A DNA stretch of 28,275 bases from a virus. The position numbers and the translations under genes were made by a program. Below are positions 7,277-15,923 of the stretch, piece after piece (position 1 is the stretch's first letter; every line of letters starts with the position of its first letter). Under the pieces are notes generated by a model, which was not told the DNA's origin, ran no database searches, and was given only the letters and a program-made list of their open reading frames with translations. The DNA is taken from positions 1 through 28,275 of the IMG/VR virus record IMGVR_UViG_3300047370_000299. One strand, written 5' to 3'.

Positions 7277-8026
7277 ATGAAGTATGTGTTAGTTACAGGT
7301 GGCTTTGATCCACTACACTCAGGTCATTTGGCGTACTTTAAAGCGGCAAAGAAACTTGGTGACAAACTGGTTGTTGGACTAAACAGTGATGAGTGGTTGA
7401 CAGCAAAGAAGGGTCAACCTTTCATGCCATTTGCAGAACGCCTTGCTATCATACGTGAACTTGAATGTGTTGACAACGTATTAAGTTTTGATGACAGCGA
7501 TGGTACAGCATGTGGGGCAATCTTCAAACTGATGGCTACTACTGTAGGAGAGTATGTATTTGCTAACGGTGGTGACAGGGTTGATGGTAACGTACCCGAG
7601 TATGATACGTATGGTGACAAAATAGAATTTGTATACGGAGTAGGTGGCACAGACAAGATAAATTCAAGTAGTTGGATTTTAGAGAATTACAAATACCCAA
7701 AGACGAAACGTAGTTGGGGTTGGTATAGAGTGCTTGATGAACAGCAAGGTTATAAGGTTAAAGAACTTGTAATAGAGCCTGGCAATAGTTTGTCAATGCA
7801 ACGACATAAACATCGCAGTGAGAACTGGTATGTGTTGAAAGGTAAGTGTGTTATTGAAACAGAATGGGAAAGCAGATTAGAGTCAAGAGAATTAGATGCT
7901 AACCGTTCATACACAATAGATAAAAATGTTTGGCACAAAGGAATCAACAATACAGAAGAACACTGTCATATATTAGAAGTACAGTTTGGCGACAAGTGTA
8001 TTGAAGAAGACATAGAAAGAAGGTAA
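7277..8026 (+). CDS. Nucleotidyltransferase-cupin fusion for sugar-nucleotide metabolism
   Basis: This 249-residue two-domain protein starts with a nucleotidylyltransferase domain (about 1-135). It has GGFDPLHSGH, with the HxGH site at residues 14-17, and a late GGTDKINSS segment in the place of the ISSTxI motif. It resembles RfaE2/TagD-type enzymes that activate heptose- or glycerol-phosphate. Residues about 146-245 form a cupin like the C-terminal domain of mannose-1-phosphate guanylyltransferase/phosphomannose isomerase: WGWYRVLDE, then VIEPGNSLSMQRHKHRSENW with metal-site H178 and E182, and H220. The fusion may couple isomerization and activation of a sugar phosphate. A 7247 start with a ribosome binding site is the alternative. 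It opens the glycosyltransferase group. Confidence 0.8.
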   Translation: MKYVLVTGGFDPLHSGHLAYFKAAKKLGDKLVVGLNSDEWLTAKKGQPFMPFAERLAIIRELECVDNVLSFDDSDGTACGAIFKLMATTVGEYVFANGGDRVDGNVPEYDTYGDKIEFVYGVGGTDKINSSSWILENYKYPKTKRSWGWYRVLDEQQGYKVKELVIEPGNSLSMQRHKHRSENWYVLKGKCVIETEWESRLESRELDANRSYTIDKNVWHKGINNTEEHCHILEVQFGDKCIEEDIERR

Positions 8027-8027
8027 A

Positions 8028-8714
8028 ATGAAAATTTTTGTAGGTTACGATACAAGAGAAGATATTGCTTATCAAGTTTGTAAGCACAGCATTGAATCAC
8101 AATGCCCAACAGCAGAAGTGATTCCGTTGAAACAAAACGAATTAAGAAATGATAAGTTGTATTGGAGAGGCGAGGATAAACTTGCAAGTACAGAATTTAC
8201 GTTTACACGTTTTCTTATTCCACACTTAATGAATTACGAAGGCTGGGCATTGTTTATTGACAGCGACATTGTGTTTACAGAGAATGTAAAAAATTTATTT
8301 GATCTTGCAGACGACAAGTATGCTGTTATGTGTGCCCAACATGATTACACACCTAAGCCTGGAACAAAGATGGACGGACAAGTACAAACACAATATCCAC
8401 GTAAGAACTGGTCAAGTGTTGTGTTATGGAACTGCGGACATCCAAGTAACCAAGCAGTAACAATTGACAGTGTAAACAATCCTAACTTCGATGGAAAATA
8501 CTTTCACAGATTTAGTTGGCTCAAGGACGAGGAAGTAGGACAAATCAGTCACGAATGGAACTGGCTTGTTGATTGGTACCAAGAACCTGAAGACGGAACC
8601 CCAAAGGCACTGCACTATACAGAAGGCGGTCCTTGGTTTGAGAATTACAGACATTGTTCATACCACGGTGTTTGGAAAAAGTTTTTAACAGACATGATGT
8701 ATACAAATGTATAA
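8028..8714 (+). CDS. Glycosyltransferase (GT-A fold, GT8-like)
   Basis: This 228-residue protein begins KIFVGYDTRED and has the nucleotide-sugar metal motif DSD at 78-80 in ALFIDSDIVF. It also has a WSSVVLWNC strand and a C-terminal ALHYTEGGPWF segment of the kind that closes the GT8 active site. It should transfer a sugar from a nucleotide donor with Mn or Mg. The start follows the fusion gene by 1 nt, with GAAGG as ribosome binding site, so it belongs to the same operon. The acceptor is unknown; virion protein, phage glycan or host envelope are possible. Confidence 0.8.
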   Translation: MKIFVGYDTREDIAYQVCKHSIESQCPTAEVIPLKQNELRNDKLYWRGEDKLASTEFTFTRFLIPHLMNYEGWALFIDSDIVFTENVKNLFDLADDKYAVMCAQHDYTPKPGTKMDGQVQTQYPRKNWSSVVLWNCGHPSNQAVTIDSVNNPNFDGKYFHRFSWLKDEEVGQISHEWNWLVDWYQEPEDGTPKALHYTEGGPWFENYRHCSYHGVWKKFLTDMMYTNV

Positions 8715-9531
8715 AAAATACCCCGAATGTTTTGTAGCAGATAGTAGTGATGCTATTTCTAAACTATTAACAAATTGTTTTGAAAAAACTATACCTACAA
8801 GTTTAAAAGAATTACAAAAAGATACAGATCATCCACATACTCCTGTTATAGTAAGAGGTCTTACTGAGCGTAAAGTTATGAAAGTGGCTACAGAACAAAA
8901 CAGAACTTTCTATTATATTGACACTGGGTATATGGGCAACTTACAGAAACGCAAAGACTGGCATAGAGTTGTAAAGAATGATGTACAGCATTTTAGTCCA
9001 AGGTGGGACTTGCCAAAAGATAGATTTATTAGATTGCCAGGAGCAATTGACAAGTTAAGATTTAGAGGTTGGAAAAATCATAATGGTCCTATTCTTGTTG
9101 TAACGCCATCAGAAAAACCTTGTATGTATTATGGTATAACCAGAGATCAATGGTTAACTGAAACTATGGCAGAATTAAAAAAACATACAGACAGAGAAAT
9201 TATTGTACGTGATAAAGTAGGAAGAGTATTACGTGTAGGTGATAATAGTGTGCCTGCTCAAATTGATCGTGAAAAAATTTATGCACTTGTAACTTACAAT
9301 AGTATTGCGGCAACAGAAGCAATTAGTTCAGGAATACCTGCTATTGCTACAGCACCAGGCGCCGCTGATGCATTGTGTACAAAAAATATTTCAGACATTG
9401 AAAATCCATATAGACCAGATCCTGACAAAGTTGTTGCTTGGCAAAACTGGTTAGCATACTGTAATTTTAACACAAGGGAGTTAGAAGACGGAACGGCATT
9501 AGCAATTATAGAGGAGTACGGATTGTGTTAA
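8707..9531 (+). CDS. GT-B-like glycosyltransferase paralog 1
   Basis: This 274-residue protein is related to the gene products at 9525-10448 and 11266-12096. The shared part is the C-terminal half: a strand with a polar turn (YALVTYNSIAATEAISSGIPAI), a spacer, then PYRPDPDKVVAWQNWLAYC, and a TRELEDGTA end. This resembles the nucleotide-sugar half of capsule-synthesis (Kps/Cap) GT-B enzymes. The N-terminal half is the most different of the three. It overlaps the GT8-like gene by 8 nt and the next paralog by 7 nt. The glycosyltransferase call rests on fold-level resemblance and neighbours. Confidence 0.6.
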   Translation: MYKKYPECFVADSSDAISKLLTNCFEKTIPTSLKELQKDTDHPHTPVIVRGLTERKVMKVATEQNRTFYYIDTGYMGNLQKRKDWHRVVKNDVQHFSPRWDLPKDRFIRLPGAIDKLRFRGWKNHNGPILVVTPSEKPCMYYGITRDQWLTETMAELKKHTDREIIVRDKVGRVLRVGDNSVPAQIDREKIYALVTYNSIAATEAISSGIPAIATAPGAADALCTKNISDIENPYRPDPDKVVAWQNWLAYCNFNTRELEDGTALAIIEEYGLC

Positions 9532-10448
9532 CAGTAGCATCATACATGAAAGTAATTCCGCCAGGAAATTCAAATCCGGAAAAGCCAGCACTGCTTAAAA
9601 ATTTTATTGAAGGTGTAAATCTTATTGGTGACCGAGGACTAATTATTAACACATATCATCCTATGGACACAGACGTTGCAGTTATACAAGGCTTTGTTCA
9701 TGCTAACAGTAAAAGCACACCACACTTAAAATTACGTAGACAAGTTTATGATAATCAATTAAGACGTGGCAAACGTTGTATTATTGTTGACAGTAATTTA
9801 TTTCTTGCGTTTGATAAAAACAACAGCAAAACTTATTTGCGTTATAGTTACGATGGTATCTTTGCTAACACAGGTGAATATTGTAACGGTCCAGAGAATG
9901 TTGATAAACTGCGTTGGCAGAAAATGAAAAATGCATTAAACATTGATGTAAAACCTTGGCGTATACAAAATGAAGGACATATTTTAATTGCTTGTCAAAG
10001 AAATGGCGGTTGGAGTATGCAAGGACAAAATGTACTGCAATGGTTACGTGCAACTGTAGAAAAGATTAGACAAAACATTGACGCACCTATTGTTGTGCGT
10101 TTTCATCCAGGCGACAAACACAAAGATACATACGAGCCACAGATAAGAGATTTGAACGTTACTGTTAGTAGAACCAAAAGTATATTCGAAGACTTGAAAG
10201 GTGCAAGACTGTGTGTTGGACATAACAGTAGTCCAACAATCATTGCCGCTATTGAAGGTGTTCCTATCTTCTTAACAGATGCAGGACGTAGTCAAGCAAA
10301 AGATGTCGCTAATTATAATTTCAAAAATCTTGCAACACCAGATGAATTTGATAGAGGTCCATGGCTTGAAAAACTTGCACAATGTCACTGGACACTACAA
10401 GAACTAAAGGACGGTAGTTGTTGGAGACACATGAGGCAGTACACATGA
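9525..10448 (+). CDS. GT-B-like glycosyltransferase paralog 2
   Basis: This 307-residue protein has a GTG start with GAGGAG at 9511-9516 as ribosome binding site. The N-terminal half has DTDVAVIQGF, matching DADVAVIWSV of the paralog at 11266. The middle has IVVRFHPGDKHK, comparable to IVVRPHPRCK there. The C-terminal half has LCVGHNSSPTIIAAIEGVPIF, then PWLEKLAQCHWTLQELKDG. The VRxHP and NSSPT segments are what one expects of phosphate and sugar-nucleotide contacts in capsule-type GT-B enzymes. It overlaps both neighbours. Donor and acceptor are unknown. Confidence 0.65.
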   Translation: MLTVASYMKVIPPGNSNPEKPALLKNFIEGVNLIGDRGLIINTYHPMDTDVAVIQGFVHANSKSTPHLKLRRQVYDNQLRRGKRCIIVDSNLFLAFDKNNSKTYLRYSYDGIFANTGEYCNGPENVDKLRWQKMKNALNIDVKPWRIQNEGHILIACQRNGGWSMQGQNVLQWLRATVEKIRQNIDAPIVVRFHPGDKHKDTYEPQIRDLNVTVSRTKSIFEDLKGARLCVGHNSSPTIIAAIEGVPIFLTDAGRSQAKDVANYNFKNLATPDEFDRGPWLEKLAQCHWTLQELKDGSCWRHMRQYT

Positions 10449-11269
10449 AGGTACTTGCACTAACAACATTTCATCAAGCAGGATTAGAACAGTACGGTCA
10501 ACGTATGATCGATACGTTTGCACAAAACGTAGACGAACAGATTGATCTAATTGTGTACACAGAAGATTGTACACCTACTAATCCTCAACCTACAAGAATA
10601 CAGATTGTAGATGCTAAAGCAGTGTTACCAAAGTTAAATGCGTTTAAGGCAAAGTGGAAAGACGAACCTAAAGCAAACGGTATATGTCCACCAGAGATAA
10701 AAGCAAGACGTCCACGTGATTGGCACAAGAAGTTTAAGTGGGACGCTATTAGATTTGCAAACAAAGTGTATGCAGTGTATGACGCATGTACCAAAACGGA
10801 ATACGATTTAGTAATATGGATTGACGGAGATACAGTTTGTCATAGTCCTATTACACAAGATAGACTTGTAAGTTTCTTTCCAGAGCAAAACTGGTTAGCA
10901 TATTTAGGACGTGGTAGAAAATGGCCTGAGTGTGGATTTTATGCATTGTATATCAAACAACAAGGTGCTATTGATTTTCTTAAAGAGTTTGAACGTGTCT
11001 ATGAAGATGCAGACAACGGCATTTTCAAAATGGAAGAATGGCATGACAGTTATGTATTTGATGAAGTGTTAAAGAAGATTAGATTACAACACCCTAACAT
11101 CACAGACCTTAGTGGACATCTTGTTAAAGGTGAAGGACATCCTTTGATTAACACAGAACTTGGTGCATACTTTGATCATCTCAAAGGTGCTCGTAAAGAA
11201 GTAGGCAAAAGTAAACTTCAAGATTTATTTAGAAAGCGTCACGAAGAATACTGGAAAGATGCAAGGTGA
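10445..11269 (+). CDS. Glycosyltransferase-like protein with DGD motif
   Basis: This is 274 residues from the ATG at 10445, which overlaps the preceding stop as ATGA; a TTG at 10418 would add 9 residues and is less likely. It begins KVLALTTFHQAG. It has a GT-A style metal motif DGD at 127-129 in LVIWIDGDTV, preceded by KFKWDAIRFANKVYAVYDA, a helix usual before this motif. A conserved WHDSYVFDEVL follows about 80 residues later. It is placed between GT-B paralogs 2 and 3 and linked to both by 4-nt overlaps. It is probably a second metal-dependent transferase in the same glycan pathway. Confidence 0.7.
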   Translation: MKVLALTTFHQAGLEQYGQRMIDTFAQNVDEQIDLIVYTEDCTPTNPQPTRIQIVDAKAVLPKLNAFKAKWKDEPKANGICPPEIKARRPRDWHKKFKWDAIRFANKVYAVYDACTKTEYDLVIWIDGDTVCHSPITQDRLVSFFPEQNWLAYLGRGRKWPECGFYALYIKQQGAIDFLKEFERVYEDADNGIFKMEEWHDSYVFDEVLKKIRLQHPNITDLSGHLVKGEGHPLINTELGAYFDHLKGARKEVGKSKLQDLFRKRHEEYWKDAR

Positions 11270-12096
11270 AGTTTAGTCTGTTTACACACAATGGTGCATT
11301 AAATTCAAAGCCTGTCTTTGAAGCATTCGCACAAGGTGTAAGCACATTAGGACACGAAGTTACATATAACAACTTAGATGCAGACGTTGCCGTTATATGG
11401 AGTGTGTTATGGCATGGCAGAATGTCAGCAAACAAAAACGTTTGGGATCATTTTAAAAAACAAAATAAAAAAGTTATTGTACTTGAAGTAGGAGCATTGT
11501 TTAGAGGCACTACTTGGAAGGTTGGTATTGATGGTATAAACGGAGATGCTGTATTTCCAGATGGTAATAACAAAAGTGATCGTGCTGAACAGTTAGGACT
11601 AAAACTTAAACCTTGGAACACTGACGGCAGTAAGATTGTAATTTGTACTCAGCATGACAAGAGTCAACAATGGGAAGGCATGCCACCAATACAACAGTTC
11701 GTGTCTGACATGATACGAGGCGTTCAGATGTGGACGGACAGAGAAATAGTTGTTCGACCTCACCCACGTTGCAAAATTAAAATACCAGGCATAGAAGTAC
11801 AAACACCAAAACAAATACCAGGCACCTATGATGATTTTGACTTACAGTTTGAAGATGTATATGCTTTAATAAATTGGTCAAGCAATCCTGCAACACAGGC
11901 AGTCATGAATGGTATTCCTGTATTCACGGGTCAAAGCAGTCTTGCATGGGACATGAGCATGAAAAGTTTGACCAACATTAACAATCCGTTAATGCCTGAT
12001 AGAGAACAATGGCTTAACAATTTGGCATACACGGAATGGAGTGTGCCGGAAATATCTCAAGGAACCCCAATAAAACACTTGACTTCTTTACTATAA
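11266..12096 (+). CDS. GT-B-like glycosyltransferase paralog 3
   Basis: This 276-residue protein uses a GTG start inside a GTGA overlap. Domain order is as in paralog 2: DADVAVIWSV near residue 40, a KVIVLEVG strand, a middle EIVVRPHPRCK segment, then YALINWSSNPATQAVMNGIPVF and a DREQWLNNLAYTEWSVPEI end. It is the clearest member for a GT-B or capsule-synthesis-like call. It is the last gene of the glycan run. The -35 element of the next promoter begins 17 nt before its stop, at 12079. Confidence 0.65.
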   Translation: MKFSLFTHNGALNSKPVFEAFAQGVSTLGHEVTYNNLDADVAVIWSVLWHGRMSANKNVWDHFKKQNKKVIVLEVGALFRGTTWKVGIDGINGDAVFPDGNNKSDRAEQLGLKLKPWNTDGSKIVICTQHDKSQQWEGMPPIQQFVSDMIRGVQMWTDREIVVRPHPRCKIKIPGIEVQTPKQIPGTYDDFDLQFEDVYALINWSSNPATQAVMNGIPVFTGQSSLAWDMSMKSLTNINNPLMPDREQWLNNLAYTEWSVPEISQGTPIKHLTSLL

Positions 12097-12107
12097 TCCT
12101 GTATAAT
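12079..12107 (+). promoter_or_regulatory. Sigma70-type early promoter for the UvsW pair
   Basis: TTGACT at 12079-12084 and TATAAT at 12102-12107 are separated by exactly 17 nt. The expected start is near 12114, giving a leader of about 19 nt with AGGA before the ATG at 12133. An 8-bp inverted repeat, TACTATAA (12089-12096) and TTATAGTA (12113-12120), brackets the -10 and could be an operator. A second TATAAT at 12092-12097 is too close to the -35 to be used with it. Confidence 0.75.
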
Positions 12108-12132
12108 AAGTTTTATAGTATAGGAATCACAG

Positions 12133-13386
12133 ATGAACCACGAATACAAAGTTGAAGATTTATTAGAAGCACTTGCAGGATTAACAGTCTTGCCGGGTAA
12201 GCATTGGAAAGATAAATGCTTTCAATTACATCCTGACAACTCAAAAGTCTTATCAAGCATTGCACGTCAGGTATTCAAAGGATCTGCATTAACCGAAAAG
12301 CAACACGAACTTGTTAAAAAGTTAATTCTTGAATATTACACAGAGCAGTTTGCTAATCAAAATATTGATGTTACCAAACACGTAGACAGTATTAGAGAAC
12401 CTTACAGACAAGTAGACAAAAGTCATTGGGTTAAGTTTACACAAAAGAATAAATTAGATTATGTAAGCATAAGATTTCCTTTTAGTAATGATGTAATTGA
12501 ACACGTACAAGATCTAAAAAAGGATAATGACGACACGTACTACTACGAAAAGCATACACATCACTTTGAAGCAAACGAACAAAACATTTACAAAGTATGC
12601 ACTGTTGCATATAAATTTAAAGAAGATTTTGAAATTGATAAGGACGTACAAGAATACTATGACGAACTTGTACAGTTTGATATGAACAAGGATAATATTG
12701 TTCCAGGCATATATGAGAATCAATTTAAGAACATGAATGAAATATTAATTCAAAAGTTATCTGATAGATATCCTAATCCAGATGAGAATATGCTTGAACT
12801 TTGGGACAAGCGTTACTTGTATGGCTTACATCATTTTCCAGACTTTTCGTGTCCACAAGTTTCAACACTTACACACAAAATTTTAGAAAGAAAGAATAGT
12901 TCAGTTGTTGTTAATTCAAATGAATGGTCGTTGGATCATGTGCTTGAAAGCCTACACGAACTAAACAGGTTCCCTTGTATTGTATTGTTGGAGCCTGAAT
13001 CAGCAACAGATCAATTAAGCATGTTATATCATGCAACTAAAGGTTTCTTACATAATCAAGATATATCCGTTATGTTTAGATTGGACAATAAGAACAATGG
13101 TGAATTTAACCAATTCGTCAGGGACAAGGCATTAAATAATAGTATAAGCAATTCAACAAGACTTGTTGTTGCTAATCGAAAGAAAATAACAAAACCTATT
13201 TTAAAGTCTGACTTTGATCCAGTAAGTGTACTTGTGCTTGGCAATTCAAGAGGATCTCACAATGTTGCAAGAGAATACGTAGAAAGATTTGATTTGAAAA
13301 TATTTTGGACAGCAGAAGATAGCATTATCTCAAGATACACAAGGCACAAAGATAACACATACACGACAGGAATACAAGCCATATGA
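12133..13386 (+). CDS. Unknown protein paired with UvsW, HARP-like middle region
   Basis: This 417-residue protein is not a family I recognise. Residues about 100-170 (KLDYVSIRFPFSNDVIEHV, then YYYEKHTHHFEANEQNIYKV) look like the HARP-type accessory module found before some SF2 helicase cores, in which a strand of the form RFPF is followed by a turn and a W/F-containing strand. The C-terminal half has hydrophobic strands (PCIVLLEP, VSVMF-like, TRLVVANRKK, VSVLVLGNSRG) typical of a RecA-like sheet, but no Walker A motif. It starts at an early promoter and ends in an ATGA overlap with UvsW. It may be a helicase partner or an inactive helicase relative. Confidence is high for the gene and low for the role. 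Confidence 0.55.
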   Translation: MNHEYKVEDLLEALAGLTVLPGKHWKDKCFQLHPDNSKVLSSIARQVFKGSALTEKQHELVKKLILEYYTEQFANQNIDVTKHVDSIREPYRQVDKSHWVKFTQKNKLDYVSIRFPFSNDVIEHVQDLKKDNDDTYYYEKHTHHFEANEQNIYKVCTVAYKFKEDFEIDKDVQEYYDELVQFDMNKDNIVPGIYENQFKNMNEILIQKLSDRYPNPDENMLELWDKRYLYGLHHFPDFSCPQVSTLTHKILERKNSSVVVNSNEWSLDHVLESLHELNRFPCIVLLEPESATDQLSMLYHATKGFLHNQDISVMFRLDNKNNGEFNQFVRDKALNNSISNSTRLVVANRKKITKPILKSDFDPVSVLVLGNSRGSHNVAREYVERFDLKIFWTAEDSIISRYTRHKDNTYTTGIQAI

Positions 13387-14843
13387 GCAGTTGCAGAATA
13401 GTAATACATGACGAAGTAAACTTTAAGGTTGAAAACTTATCTGTTGACGTTCGTAGAAAGATTGCAAACAAACTAAAGTTTCAAGTTCCGTATGCACGTT
13501 ACTTGCCACAGTACAAACTTGGTAGATGGGACGGCACTGTAGGCTTCTTTGGTTTAGGTGGTAGTGGTTACATTAATCATCTTGATGTTGTGTTAAAGGT
13601 ATTGAATGAGCAAGGTGTTGAAGTTGCAGAGATTGTAGACAACAGAGAAACACACAATTTAAAATTTAGTAAGATTGATGAAAACTATTTCGCGGCACGT
13701 AGTTGGCCTAAAGGACATCAACTTGAAGGACAGCCTATTGTATTACGTGACTATCAGGTAGAAACAATTAATAACTTCTTAGACAATCCACAAGCATTAC
13801 AAGAAGTTGCAACTGGTGCAGGTAAGACAATCATTACTGCATGTCTATCACACATTACAGAGAAACTTGGTCGGACGTTGGTTATTGTTCCTAACAAATC
13901 ACTTGTTACACAAACAGAAGAAGACTATGTTAACTGTGGACTTGATGTAGGTGTATACTTTGGTGATAGAAAAGAATTAGGTAGAACACATACTATTTGT
14001 ACTTGGCAAAGTTTAAACATACTTGACAAACGTAACAAAGACGGACAAAGTGTTTTAAGTCTTGCAGAGTTTTTAGATGACGTGAAAACTATTATCATTG
14101 ACGAAGTACACCAAGCAAAAGCAGATGTACTTAAGAAACTACTAACACAAAATTTAAAGAATGCACCTATACGTTGGGGACTAACAGGAACTATACCTAA
14201 GGAACAATTTGAGTTTCAAAGCATACTTGCAAGTTTAGGTCCTGTAATAGGAAACATCAGTGCAAAAGAATTACAAGACAAAGGTGTATTGAGTAAGTGT
14301 CATGTTAACATATTACAAATGATTGACACACAAGTACACAGAGATTATCAAAGTGAACTGAAGTATCTAACAACAAACGAAAGTCGTTTAGAATACATTG
14401 GTAAGTTAGTAAAATCTGTTTCACAATCAGGTAATACACTAATACTTGTTGATAGGATATCAGCAGGAGAAAAACTATTGGATCTCGTTCCAGATGCAGT
14501 GTTCGTCAAAGGCGATGTTAAACTTGCAGATAGAAAAGATGCATATGATGAAATTAAAGAAGGTACAAACAAAGTTATTATTGCAACATATGGAGTTGCG
14601 GCTGTTGGTATTAACATACCGCGTATCTTTAATTTAATTTTACTCGAGCCAGGCAAGAGTTTTGTCCGAGTAATTCAATCAATTGGCAGAGGCATAAGAA
14701 AGGCACAAGATAAGGACTTTGTACAGATATGGGACGTTACGTCTACATGCAAATATGCAAAGAGACATTTAACATCACGTAAAAAGTTTTACAAAGAAGC
14801 AGAATATCCATTCACTATTGAAAAAATAGATTGGCAAAAATAA
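13383..14843 (+). CDS. uvsW: UvsW-type DNA/RNA helicase
   Basis: This 486-residue superfamily-2 helicase is close to T4 UvsW in length (about 500). UvsW unwinds branched DNA and R-loops and moves T4 from origin-dependent to recombination-dependent replication. The N-terminal 115 residues match the UvsW DNA-binding part (YKLGRWDGTVGFF). Then come LRDYQ (Q-like motif), Walker A ATGAGKT at 143-149, DEVH at 240-243, TGT at 268-270, and motif VI QSIGRGIRK at 432-440. It is translated by ATGA overlap from the preceding gene and shares its early promoter. The next gene follows after 9 nt. Confidence 0.92.
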   Translation: MSSCRIVIHDEVNFKVENLSVDVRRKIANKLKFQVPYARYLPQYKLGRWDGTVGFFGLGGSGYINHLDVVLKVLNEQGVEVAEIVDNRETHNLKFSKIDENYFAARSWPKGHQLEGQPIVLRDYQVETINNFLDNPQALQEVATGAGKTIITACLSHITEKLGRTLVIVPNKSLVTQTEEDYVNCGLDVGVYFGDRKELGRTHTICTWQSLNILDKRNKDGQSVLSLAEFLDDVKTIIIDEVHQAKADVLKKLLTQNLKNAPIRWGLTGTIPKEQFEFQSILASLGPVIGNISAKELQDKGVLSKCHVNILQMIDTQVHRDYQSELKYLTTNESRLEYIGKLVKSVSQSGNTLILVDRISAGEKLLDLVPDAVFVKGDVKLADRKDAYDEIKEGTNKVIIATYGVAAVGINIPRIFNLILLEPGKSFVRVIQSIGRGIRKAQDKDFVQIWDVTSTCKYAKRHLTSRKKFYKEAEYPFTIEKIDWQK

Positions 14844-14852
14844 AGGAAAAAA

Positions 14853-15359
14853 ATGAATATATTAACGTTAGATAACAAAGCCTTTTCACTTAACAACCTG
14901 CCAGAACAGATTGAAGAAGATATTAGATTCAGTGTATTAGATAACAGCGATCCTCAAAATCCTGATTTCTTTTTTATACCTCTAATATTTTTAGAAAGTT
15001 TTAGTTCGCCGGCTATTGTTATGGAGATTAACGGCAAAGAGATTAGTATGCCACTTGATTGGCATATTGCAGTAGGAGATTCAGAAACAGGTAATGACTT
15101 AGAAATACTTCCGTTAACAAGTATTAACGACAGAGGTTTCGAAGCATTTATTTTTAATCCCCTAAAGAGTTACAAACCAGACTTTGGAGAATTAAAAGTT
15201 ACAAACTTTTATAATGATGTAAAATGGCATGTACCTAAAACTAAGAATGGTCAATTATTAAGTGTGCCAATATCGGAAGGTAAGAATCCTATGTGTGCAT
15301 TCTTTATTAAAGATGTTTCAAGACAAATTGAAACTATTGACTACGGAGAATTATTTTAA
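14853..15359 (+). CDS. Conserved phage protein of unknown function
   Basis: This 168-residue protein has a core MPLDWHIAVGD, then LEILPLTSINDRGFEAFIFNPL, then FYNDVKWHVPKTKNGQLLSVPI and a final PMCAFFIKDVSRQ. I believe similar proteins occur in marine T4-like phages, without an assigned function. The pattern is mostly beta strands joined by tight turns. AAAGGA before the ATG is a clear ribosome binding site. It lies between UvsW and a methyltransferase and touches the latter (its TAA is followed directly by ATG). No catalytic motif is seen. Confidence 0.7.
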   Translation: MNILTLDNKAFSLNNLPEQIEEDIRFSVLDNSDPQNPDFFFIPLIFLESFSSPAIVMEINGKEISMPLDWHIAVGDSETGNDLEILPLTSINDRGFEAFIFNPLKSYKPDFGELKVTNFYNDVKWHVPKTKNGQLLSVPISEGKNPMCAFFIKDVSRQIETIDYGELF

Positions 15360-15923
15360 ATGACTAAAACAGTTACTGACTCTTATGCAAGACAATTACA
15401 ATTATTGCACAAGCAGAAAAGTTCTTTTGGTGATAGTGGACGTTACAAACACATCGATCAATGGTTAGCAAACAACCGATGTAGTAGTATTATTGATTAC
15501 GGTTGTGGCAAAGGTCATGTGCTTGAAAACATATCAAAACGATATGCCCACATACGTTGCACTAATTACGATCCAGGTTATGCAAAGTTTTCTAAAAGAC
15601 CAGATGCTCCTGCGGAGTTAGTTATATGTGCAGATGTTTTAGAACACATTGAACCAGACTTAATTGACAATGTGTTGAAAGATATTGAAAGTCTAACATT
15701 GAATACTGCATACTTGATCATTGATACAAAACCTGCAGGTAAGAATTTACCCGATGGACGTAACGCACACTTGATTGTTGAAAGTCAAGAATGGTGGACA
15801 AACAAAGTAGAAGCAGTTACTGACTTTAGGATAATGAATAACATGTTTTGGAAAGAGAGACGTGTAAGTATGGAATGTAGAAAGAAAAGAGATTCAGATC
15901 CTTTATTCAAGAAAGAGACATAA
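15360..15923 (+). CDS. Class I SAM-dependent methyltransferase
   Basis: This 187-residue protein has motif I IIDYGCGKGH at 44-53 and an acidic position at NYDPGY (about 69-74). Motif IV-like ADVLEHIEPD at 91-100 follows, then a strand NTAYLIIDTKPAG. It is a compact Rossmann methyltransferase of the small-molecule or glycan type. There is no DNA-methylase DPPY or NPPY motif. The downstream oxygenase starts on its stop codon (TAATG). GGAG at 15345-15348 is the ribosome binding site. The substrate is unknown. Confidence 0.8.
   Translation: MTKTVTDSYARQLQLLHKQKSSFGDSGRYKHIDQWLANNRCSSIIDYGCGKGHVLENISKRYAHIRCTNYDPGYAKFSKRPDAPAELVICADVLEHIEPDLIDNVLKDIESLTLNTAYLIIDTKPAGKNLPDGRNAHLIVESQEWWTNKVEAVTDFRIMNNMFWKERRVSMECRKKRDSDPLFKKET

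Noticed and set aside
14329-14360. TTGACA with a TATCAA 17 nt downstream inside uvsW
   Set aside because: The -10 is poor and no gene starts nearby; it does not fit the TTGACT early model.
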